Shown: piece after piece, positions 10,044-22,000 of the stretch | Numbering within the stretch: the stretch's first letter is position 1 | Layout of the letters: every line of letters begins with the position of its first letter | DNA from: Lytechinus pictus | Lineage: Eukaryota; Echinodermata; Echinoidea; Temnopleuroida; Toxopneustidae | Assembly (NCBI RefSeq): GCF_037042905.1 | Contig: NC_087246.1 | Coordinates: 34,962,001 to 35,026,000, forward strand | Direction: 5' to 3' | DNA length: 64,000 nt | Notes under the pieces: generated by a model | Seen by the model: only the letters and a program-made list of their open reading frames with translations | The model's database searches: none | What the model was told of the DNA's origin: nothing | Made by a program: the position numbers and the translations under genes

Positions 10044-13000
10044 CTGCATTCATTTAAATAATCTTTTTTTGAAAAAATGTATAACACATCTTGTTGATAT
10101 TTATTTACAATATTTATACTATACGACTATTATTGTTTTGTTGAATGTATTACCTTTGTATATTGTATATATGTATTTTGTAATTCTGATACTGATGTGA
10201 ATACAGAAATAAATAAAATCAAATCAAAATGTTGATTATTTTTCGTTATTAATGGGGCTCAAGCTGGTCGAAGGTTTTTAGAAAATATACATTCATGGGT
10301 CATACAACATTGCATGATATTTACCTGAGATGGCCAAGGCAGAATCCAATTCAGCACCAAGGATGGATAGCACATTCTTCACACCAGAAGAACCCTGTTT
10401 ATACAGAACAAAGTTTTATAAATCTCAAGTTATCTTTGATCCGGGGAACCGTTTCATAAAGCTGTTCGTAAGTTAAGAGCGACTTTAAGAACGACTGGTT
10501 ATCCTTTCTTACGCGCTAAACCATCGCCATTGAATATACCATGTACCATAAGAAAGTATCACCAGTCGTTCTTGAAGTCGCTCTTAACTTACAAGCAGCT
10601 TTATGAAACACCCACCCGGTCTTTGATTAGTCTGAATGGGTCTGAAATGTAAGATACACATCATGCCCCACTTTATGTACCATATCTGCGAGAAAATGGT
10701 CACAGGAATTCTTTACCTCAAGGTAAAGAGTATATGCCAGTACAAGACTGATGATGCGATCCTTAATTGCTGGGACAAGATAAGATTTGCAAGGATATAG
10801 CAACCCTTTTCTTGGCACCATTTTTTATTACGTTCAACGGTCGACGTCCTAGCTCGCTCCCAGACCGTGATAGCGAGTTTTCCCAATTGCAACGGGGAAA
10901 GATTCTACAACTTATTTATTTATTGGTTTTCTTTATTTTATACTGCAGGGCATGCAGGCCTGTTCAGTTATGCAAAACTGCTTTCCAAAGGCGCCCTGCA
11001 GTTTAACAAATAACTCAACATCATAGCAACTCAACAACATAGCAAATCTCTTGAAAATGCCCGTCAAATCACAATGAACAGCTGAGAGGTCTTTGTCGAA
11101 AGATGGACAGCTGATCGTTGTAAAATTCTGAGCTGACGTGAAGTGCAAATATGTCGTTTGTTCACAGTCACAGACGACACTGGTGTTTCGATTCACCCAC
11201 AAAGACTCCATAGTGATACTGAAAGACATTTGACAATAGATTATCTATGTCCCAGAGAGCGTCTGCGTATATATATACCTGCTGCGAAAACTCCCTACTG
11301 ACAAAAGCGTGGGGCTGCAAAAGCGAAGGACAATCGGCAATCATTAAGGGCATACTTTTCCTCCAACTCTGCCTCGGACCACCGATCCCACAATCAACAT
11401 AAAGAAAATTGACGTGATACATGCTGTAGCCCGTGATACACCAACCAGCTCCCAAACCAAACCAAACATCTTCATCAACGGGCAACGTTCATTTTAGTAC
11501 ACAGACAAAACATTCTCGCACTGTTGTCGATGACGAGGTGAATGCCAGACTCGGCAAAGTCACCGCTGCCGTCGGCAGATTCCGCAAGAACTTTCGGAAG
11601 GATATAGGAAAGGCATTTATTATATAGGCCTACCCTGGAGACGACCGAAGTTCCAAGTTAATGTATTTATTCTTTTTGATCGATTGCTTTTATTTCTGCA
11701 TTCAATGCATAAAAATTAGTATACAAGAATATAGTACAAAATTAAGGTAATAAAAACAAAACAAAACAAATGAAATATAGTTGTAGTATAAGCATATTGG
11801 ATCAATAATACTAACAAAATGTATTAAGGGCATATTATGGCACCGCCATTGTGAGCGATTGGCTTAATAATGATGGCGGGCTCGACGTTAAAAAGGTACA
11901 TGTTTGTATTTTATTGTATTTTATTGTACTTTATTGATCAAGAGGGTGCAATGCGGGTGCAGGTGCAGTAGGGAACATGCAGTAATGTTTTAACTTAAAG
12001 TATACATCCAAAGAATCAAAAGTATTTTATAATGACTTTATGTGGTCATCATTGTAAAGGGGAAGTATTACTAATCAGATATATAACTTCACTTTTCAAA
12101 ATAGTGATCAGAGATTGCAGAAATCAGCTCTCAAAAATGATTTATTTTCATGCCATATTTCTGCCTTCCACCGGTCCTCTTGCGAGCTCCAGCTGAGTGA
12201 CGTCACACAATGAGCAGTGAGCAGCTGAGCTGACAGCAGCCCATTGGAGACGATCTTTCCAATCAGCGTTTTTTGCTCTTAGAATTGTTTATTCCTCTTA
12301 AGATTGGTCTTGTTATATAGATAAAAGTTTTTTTTTTCAAGAAATATAGGTGAATAAACAAAGCATATTTTCACGTAGAAATCACACTTGCGTCACATTA
12401 ATGTTATAGTCAATATAAAGCATAGACATTCTTCTTTATGACTGAACAAAAATTATGAAATTTCATTAAGTAGCAAAGTCAGGAATCACAAAAAAAACAC
12501 GGCAATATCCATCGCGAAATGACTGAAATTGCAGTTGAATTGCCGAAGCATTATTAGGAAACAGCGGCGAGCGGACTTTCTTTCATATATCTTAAAAATG
12601 CCTTCCCGGTAGGGCGATGGTCTGTGGCCAAATGCGTTGGCCATTGTTTTGTCATGTGCGAGGACCCTGGTTCGAAACTCGGATTTTTTTTTTCTGGGTA
12701 TTTTTTTTTATTCCTTCCCCGTCCCTACCCATCTTTTTTTTTCTCTTTTTATTTTCTTGTGAAATTCTATTCAGACCTGTATTTATCAAATCTTGCTTCT
12801 TAATTGCTGCTTTTGATTTTCAAGTTCTTGATTAGATTATTTCTCCTCTTATTTGGGATGGGAGGGGTAGAGTTAAAAGTCAAGTCCACATCAACTAAAA
12901 ATTATTTGAATAGAGTGATTTCCCTTGTTGTTTTTACTCAAAACAGTCATATACACAAAACAATGATATGCAAATTAGAGTTGTCACTCACATCACATTC

Positions 13001-16000
13001 GTTTCTATTTTTTGTGGCATTTTGTTTTTTATTCTTTGCAGATTTGACGATAGGAAACTCTTCATCTGATCACAATAGGTTATATTTACGGAACTGTTAA
13101 AATAGTAATTATATAAATTTGAATCAAAGTTTTTATGAAATTTCCTGCAATATCTTGTTATTTTTCTTTAAATTCAAATGAATTTTTGATTGCGTGGACT
13201 TCTCCTTTACTCTTAATGTAGGGAATGCATAGCAAAATTTATCCAGAAACAAAATTGTCTTAGAATATGCAAATCAGTAATTGGACACATGTTCACTTTT
13301 CTTTCATCCAGGCCACTTCCTCACATCCACCAGGCTTTCAGTCTGATGATGAACCATCACACAACATTCACAGTGCTTCACAATAAATATTTCACTTCTG
13401 TTCATACATGCAATAAATATTGTGGAAAACAAATAAAAGGCGTACCCATATTCAAATACCGTTTAAAAGGACAAATATATTATACCTTTCGAGAAAAATC
13501 AGCACGTTAAATATCTGATAACAAAACATAATTATGGGGCACTGCAAGAAACTTATGTTCAATTGCAAATCAAGCGTAAGTCTTAAATTCAAATTCAAGC
13601 GTAATAAGGTCGAGTTGCAATCGCAATTCAACTACATGTTTAATCAAAGGACTTTCCCTTGATTTGGGACGTGTGATTGAGTATAACATTTCTCGCAAAA
13701 TGCCCTAGTAACATTAAAATTGTTCTTTCGTTTTAAATTGTGTGTTATTATTTTTGACAAGCTGTATTCCTGTCCGAGTAAAATTTCTTAGTTCTCTCCA
13801 AAACTGTGCTCAAAATTGTTTCCAAGATTGATAAAGAAATTTTTTCTTTTGTATCATTATCATTCCACAACTTGCAAACCGTAGGTCCTGGAAAGAGTGA
13901 AGAAAAAAATGGCTATATCCAAATCATAGTAAAAGGGCATGATGGAATCTCCCAGATTGAGGTAGCAAGCAGAGACCAGAAGTCACCAGAGTAAGCAATT
14001 GTGCAGATCTGTGTGTAGAAGAGAGAAAAAAAGAAATAGTTTAAATAATCAAATCAAAGTATGAATTTAATTATCGTGATGATTGATGACGTGCGGTGGC
14101 ATGTAATTCCCGGTCAACAACAAATGATAGTAGGTTTAGACACCTGAAAAGTTCCACTCAGAACACTGGTGCTCTACCTCAAGTGATATTTGTGTAGGCC
14201 CCACTCCACTTCACTACCGCTACACTACCGTACATGTACGCCACACCTACCCGGGTAAGTGTGTAGCGTAGTGTAGGCTGTAGCAGTACTCCAGTAGTGA
14301 AGTGGAGACTACACGAACATCACTTGAGGTACGGTGCTCTCTGAGTCTCTGTGTCATTACAAAGATTGCATTTATCTTCATTGTTGAAGGCATTACGCAT
14401 ACATATATGCAGCAACACTCTAATCAGAAAGAAACACCAGACTCTAATTTTGGCCCACCCAAGGGTTCATTACATGCCACCGCGCACAGAAAATTCAAGC
14501 AATAGAAGTCGTGGACCCAAGAAGTGAGATCCCAGCACGCGCGACCCACTAGTTAGAAATCCACTGCCAAACGCGGTTCGTGGTTAGTATACTAATACTA
14601 ACCTCGCAATACGTACTAGTAGTATACTAATACTAACCTCGCAATACGTGTGAGTGATTTTGGCCAGGAATCAGGGTAATCACTGCTGAAAATTTGTCTG
14701 GCTTCATGACATCGGCATCATGGTGATATAATTCTGTGTATAATAAAAACTTAAACATTCCTCTGAAACAGCAGATTTTCAGCCATGGTCCATACCACTC
14801 AGTGCTCCTAAATAATTTAATTGCCTGCCTGAGTCCTGACCAGTTTTAGAAATCTGAAGAAAAAATCTGCTGGAATTGTGCCACTCACACGTATTAAGTA
14901 TACTAACCCCGCACCACGAACCGCGTTTGGCAGTGGATTTCTAACTAGTGGGTCGCGCGTGCTTAGCCTGGAGGCGTCTGGGATCTCACTTCTTGGGTCC
15001 ACAACACACGACTTCTATGGCTTGATTTTTCTGTGCGTGGCGGCATGTAATGAACCCTTGCCTTGGGTGGAATTGTACAAAAACATTATTTCTAAAATAA
15101 AAACTTTTTAATTTTAATAGTAGTTATGCCAAAATGCATGATTCTAAACTTATATCAGATCTGTATCTGCCATCTGACCTGAATGCATCGTCAGAACAAG
15201 TACAGTTTCCAAACATGCTTACCTTGACTTTTGACTGGATCAAACAGCGTAGCCTGCAACATGCATCGGGAGCAAGTGAATGGGACCGTGCAGCTTGGAG
15301 TTTTTCAATAGTTAGTAGAGCAACACAACGAAGACTGTCGAGTGGACAAAATCGATCTTTCCAGTTCACAATTCAATAAAAAACGGGCAAAATAACACAG
15401 TTCTGGTTCCCTTATAGTCTGAAGTTGTCGAAAACAGAATTCGGATGTCACATTACATGAAGAAAACGGTAAATTCGGAAGATATTGAAGAGGTCAGTAA
15501 GGTGATTCAGTGTATTATGCACAGAGGGATGATGAGCTCGATTATTGTGTGACGTCATTATTCTCGACTGTTTTCACTGCGTGAACTGTCGGTCTGGGGG
15601 GCGGCTGGGGGGCTTAGAATGGTCTCTAATAATTTCATTTCTTGCATTTCCACGACATCGATAAGACTTTTTAGTGACATATTTGTGTATAAAAAGACAA
15701 GACCTTTCCATTCATATATAATTTGTCTATAATCATCACTTTCGTGAATTTTCTTTGTGTGTATACTTTAAAGAGTGCAGGGGCCGCGAGACGGTTTTCA
15801 AAGAAGGTTGGGGGGCTGAGCCAAAAGTGTGTGTGCAGGGGGAGCTGACCATGCAAAAAATCCAATCATATGGTAATTTTTACGTTTTTGTACACGGTTT
15901 TAGAAAAAAAAAGCCCTACCCCCAGGTCCCCCTCTTCCGCGGCCCCTGAAGTGTGATGTATAAGATTGGACGGTCTTTCTATTATGAATGACTTTCAAGG

Positions 16001-19000
16001 GGTATATTGTTTAGCGTGATTTGTTATGTTATACCAAGGTTTTTTACCTGACTGCTAAGAAAGCACGAATGCCTGTGAGCAAGCAACCAGGGGACCAACG
16101 GCTTAAGGTCCTCTCCGAGGGACCTGGTAATGAGGATAAATGCCTTACCAAAGGGCACTAGCGCACCACTTGGGAATCGAACCCGACCGGAATCCGAAAC
16201 CCCCGCACTACCGACTGAGCTATCGCGCCTCTTGATTTAAAAAACATTATATCAATATAACTTGGGTCAATTTATGTATCAATTAAATAATAATATGCTA
16301 CCATCAATCTTCGATTCTTCATTCAACAAAAACAAAACTATCCATAAATACCCTACACGTCAATCCGACGAATTTCATTTTCCTTTACCCCGGACAATTC
16401 TTGCCAAATCTATCTTTACTTTCGAAGGCCCTCGACTTTGGGGCACTCTTAATAATACTATCAAAGATTCCCCAAGTCTAAATTCTTTTAAATTTAAGTT
16501 CAAAAAGTTTCTCCAAGATACTCGTTAGTTTGTTTAACTCTTCATCACTCATACATTATATTTTTCATTTATACTTAGCACTACTAAGTGTGAAATATGA
16601 TAATTTTCGTTTTCCTGTTGATCCGTAATATTCGCTGTGAGTGCCGGGGCAAGAATCTGGAGACCATTGATTTCGTTTTTTCTCTCATTTTCTATTTCTT
16701 TCTTTTCTTTTTTTCTTTGGTTTTTTCTTTATTTAAACTATTCATTTAAATAGATTTAAGCTCAACTTCTACATGTTGTATTTGTGTTTTGTTTACATTG
16801 TTCATACAAATATGTAATAGGAGGCTGCATTCTACAAGCTTCGCTTTTTTAGCAGCCTCCTCCGTTTCCGACCTGTTATCTTAATTATTACATATAATAA
16901 GTTTCTTTATTTTATTGATTATATCAAGATGTATGTAACAAAACTTATTGTAAATGATTGTAAATGATTGTTGGAAATGGAAAAATAAATGAAATGAAAT
17001 GAAATGAAAATTGTTTAGAAAATTGTTCTAATATTGAAAAGGATGTTTCCTTATCTGCGTATGTAACGTTGCCAATTGTTGCCAATGTGAATATAATTTT
17101 ACATGGATGAAATCAATAAAACAAAACATACTTACCTCACAAGCGAGTGCCCAAAGCACTGGTTTCCCAATCAGTACAGCCCGTGCTCCCAGTCCTAGTG
17201 CTTTGAGGACATCGGTTCCTGACATAACCCCTCCGTCCATGTAAACCTCGACTCCACGACCTTTGACTGCTGATACCACTTCCGTAAGTGCGTCTATCTG
17301 AGTGTGAACATGATAGTGAGAAGCCCGGGGGGGGGGGCACTTACACTGACGAGTGAATACCATGCGCGACCCAAAAAACACGTAAAAAGGATGTCTTTTT
17401 CAAGATAGGGCACGTTACGTACGTAACGTGATAAGGGTGTCAAAAACACAAAATATTGAAAAAAGGGTATCTATTTCGCTCGGAAAAATATACGTGTTTA
17501 GGGTCAAATATGCGGGGATGATAAAACAAAATCAAAATGTTTTATAAAGGATGTCCTTTTTGCCTCAACACTACGTGTTTAGAGTCCGATTTGCGCGAGG
17601 TGTGGAAGGTGGGGCCGTACTAAACCCGGGACTAAACCAAAATATTGGTGTCTGAAGGTAAAACCGACGATCGACGGACGCGTGACATAACAATAAAATA
17701 TCTCTGTACTTGTTTAGGGGTTCATTTCAGGGAATACTTGCTAAGAGTATCGTTTTGTTTCCAATACTTGTTAAGGGGTGCATTTTCAGAATATGGAAAA
17801 TACATCGCTGTACTTGTTTAGGGGCTCAGTTCTGGGAATACTTGCAAATAGTATTTGTTTCCAATACTTGTTAAGGGTAGGGTTTCACACGCCAATACTT
17901 GTTAAGGAGTGCATTTTTAGAATATGGAAAATACGTGTTTAGGGTGCTTTTTAAGACCCCGTGGTCGCGCATGGTATCCACTCGTCAATGGAAGTGCCCC
18001 CCCCCCCCCGGGTGAGAAGGAAAACCACTGCAGATACAACTTTTAGGAAACTTATTGGTCGGGGTTTTCAATAGGCCTGTTGCTGCCATTCTGTAGATTT
18101 CGGTAAGCTACACATTACTCTTGCAAATACGCTTATGGATTCTTATTTGATAAATTGAATGAAAATGCTGTATCTGTTTGAATGGGGGTATAATTAATGG
18201 AATCAATAAAATCTTCAAGGTGTATAGTTAAAATCATGGCGATTGTATATCTTGGGAAATTTTGTCCAATGTGATTTTGAGAGTAATGTATTTTCCAAAT
18301 AAGCAGAAGTCTTAACTTTGTGAACTGTTGGACCCATTATAAAAATCAATATCATTTGTCAATGAAAATAATCCTATTTATTTCCTTTTATCATCAACTT
18401 AGATAAGATACCATCTAATTGAGTTTCTATTATTCGTTTCATACTACATGCCGTAACATCTCGTAACAAATTTATTCAATGCACTTCTGAATTACTACAA
18501 CTTTCGTTTAAAAAAATAACATAAGGATCCTGTATACCGGAGAGGATATTCCATCGATTTGCCTCCCCCCGTGGGCTGATACAATGATTCCAGAAACTCC
18601 AGCATCAGCAGCTTCCCTGGCAGCCTCACCTAACAGAGGCAAGATACAGAGACGTTACATATCTTGCGACAGCTATGGGCGCAAAAAAGAGATCTATGTT
18701 TTTAGCTAAATGGCAATTATAATTATGTATAACTGAATAAAAACGAACTTAAGAGATGGCACCAAATGGTTATTGAGTGGGCAGTATTATGAATTTCTTA
18801 CGGAAAAGATCACCCGATCTGCCCTTTGATTTGAAACCGCAATAACTGGGAAATATCAAGAAATAACAAAGTTCTGTTTGCTCAAATTAATGCTTACATT
18901 TCCATCGTGTCATAAAGCAAACAATCATCCGTTGTCTGCCATAATGATGAACATATACACTATCCCGAATTCTGCGTAGAAGATGCAGAACCTTAATTGC

Positions 19001-22000
19001 CATCCGCTGGAACTGTCCATATCGGCTCCGTCATAACTCAAAGGAAAATTAAGAAGAAAGGAAAGATATCTGGAGTACATTGAAATAGAAAAGGCAGGTA
19101 CTCTACATTAACATGATTAAATTACAAGTTTCACTCACCTGTTAGTATACCTTTCAAAACGATAGGAAGTTTGGTTATAGACTTCAGCCACCTTACATCA
19201 TCCCAGGTCTGCGGTGATTCTCCCTGCTCTTCAAGGAAACGTCGTATGCACACATCACCGGACTGAATAGCTTTATGAATCTCGGGTATGTCTATCGCTA
19301 GGTTTTCTGGCCTTTGGAATAACAAAGAGAATGAAGGCCTATATATGTTATTTCAAAGAACTCATATACATGTGCTGCATTGTTTATCATGATTTCTTGG
19401 CCATAAACCGGTGGACATAATGGTCCATGGGCAAGTTTCCACGAGTTCTGTAAACCCACGGAGTGTATTATAATATTCTGGAGCAGAACGGTCATTGACA
19501 AGTTAAAGCATCCATGAATTGTCACCATAGAAAAAAGGTATATCCTGAACTTTAATTTTGTTTTTTGTTATTCATATAACAAGATTGGTAGGCCTATTCA
19601 TAAATGTTATGCAATAATAGCAAAGGCCCAAAGATATGAAATAAAACCTACCGGAAAGTGGGGTCTTGGTAATATTTCCCAGACGGCCGTTTTTGACTGA
19701 ACGCTCGGTTTCCAGTAAAGGGAAGATCGACTGTGAGTACGATAGCTTTGAATCCTTCTTTCTCGGCCTCCTTGACCACGTGTTCAGAGATCCGTCGATC
19801 TTTAAAGAGATACAGCTGCATCCATTTTAATCCTCCCGGAGCTGCCCGAGAAACATCAGAGATGGATGCATTCGCATAGCATGACATTACGAATAGGGTG
19901 TCAGCATCCGCGGCACCTGTATAGAATTTAGGACCAATACCAAATGGATTGAGATGCTTCATCCCGTGCTTCATTGACACCCTTTTTTGTCTACCATATC
20001 GTAACTATCGATCAGCCCACTGGCCTAGATGTGAGTGGCTATTGTGATCTGATGGTTTAGGTTGACTAACGTATGCCTAGCTTTAAACAGAGGGTCATAG
20101 GTTCGAACACCAGTCATAATTTGTTTTCTTTTAAAAAGAAAGGGGACAGTGACCATGATAGTGCAGCACTCGACCCAGGAGAGATGAATAGTTGGCGTGT
20201 AGAATTTCATCTTTTTATTCAAATCAACCTTGAGTTGGGGTGGATTTGTCCTTTAAGCAGCTGGAGCTACATGCAGCCAGGGTAACATCTAGTGCACTAA
20301 TAAATAGGCAACTAGACAATCGTTGCCTTATAGATGCTATATAATATTCTTATTGATAGTCAGCTTAAAGGAGAATGAAACCCTTGAAACCAGCTGATAT
20401 GAATCCATATCAAAGAGAAAAATCAAAGAAACATATTGTTGAAAGTTTGAGGAAGATTGAATGAATAATAAGAAAGTTATGAGCATTTGAATATTGAGAT
20501 CACTAATGCCATGTAGATCCTCCCATTGGCAATGCGACCAAGATATGTGATGTCACACACGTACAACTCCCTCATTACTTTAGTACTTATTTCACTTATA
20601 TTCTAATTTTTATAGAGTCTATCACAAGGTGAGGTGTTCTCTTTATGAGAGGACAAGTACAGAGGTTTCACAACATTATATCATTGATGAATCGTTTGTC
20701 ATATGATTAGAATGAGCAAAAAGAGATGTTTTGGGGTATATTTTCAGTGTCCAAAAGGGGAGAGTTGTTCATCTGTGACATCATAGATCTTGGTCGCATT
20801 GCCAATAGGAGGATCTCCATAGCATTAGTGATCTCGACATTCAAATGCTCATAACTCTTCTATTGCTAGTCCTATTTTACTCAAACTTTTGTTGATCTTA
20901 TTCTTTGATTTTTCTGCTTTCACAAAAGCTAACTTGCTCCAAGAGTTTCATTCTCCTTTAAGATTGTGACTCAACTTCTGTCACCTGATTTTTTTCTGTC
21001 AATTTCTAGATATAATTTTCCTTTTTGACATGGACTTTCTGAGAATGCACATAATTAATGACTAGAGACTTTTAAATTTGGTAATCCTTTCGTGGTATAA
21101 GTGAGAGGGCCATTTTATTTGGAACACGCTGTATATGCCTACCTTTAGCCGTTTCTACTTCTGCCGAGGTGTGTGCATATCGGTGGTATGATGTTGGTGC
21201 TACGCAGATAGGCATGCTGATTGGCTGGCCCAGAACGGTGGTAGATAATGTACGGTGTGTGACGTCACGGAGAATACGAGGACGAATCACGTAACTGGAA
21301 ATGAAGATTTAAAAGTTGTAGAAGCAGGGAAGACTTCAAGACAGTGGCAGAATGTAGGAGAGCCATGAGTGTTTTGGATAATGTGCATACGCAAGTGAAG
21401 ACAAAGCTTTTCTCTTTTTTCCCCAAATTTTTCGTGATATAATCAACATCATTCGGGAGTGAAGACCCCCTTTTTTGCTTGTCAAATATTTTCTGAACAT
21501 AAATGCCCCTTTGGAAATCCTGGATCCGCCACTGCTTCAAGGTGAAAGACAATCTTAATATAAGATGATTTCAGATTTTTCTAAATTGAATGACATGGGT
21601 TATGGCCCATAACTTTTTATGCACATTTCTTTCTACTTTTTCCCTCCTCTTCCTTTCGCAATTCCCATCTTTCCCCATTTTCAAATACTCGAAACACCAT
21701 ACTGGGGCGATCGCCCTCTGTCCCTACAGTGCCATCACTGCAGACTAGATTAAAGTACAAGCTAAATAAGAATTCTATTCCACTCTTTTATGAAATACTA
21801 TTGGGTTTCATCTTCCTTATTCCATATTCATACCGAAGAAAAAGAATTTATACAAAAAGAAGTCATCGAAATTCACTTCGTACTGTTAACTTGTATTTTA
21901 AACCTCGTGCAAAAATATCAATTTTGACACTTTTTACTGCAAATATTAAATTGTCAGTTCTCGGAGAATTTGTAAGGAAAACACTCTCTAAGGAATGTTT

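Noticed and set aside
11168-11627. Opposed open frames near 11.2-11.6 kb as coding genes
   Set aside because: They overlap on both strands, match no family, and one runs into a retroelement-like tail.
16172-16231. A true tRNA gene on the minus strand
   Set aside because: A and B boxes are good, but the acceptor stem is not restored and a SINE body follows.
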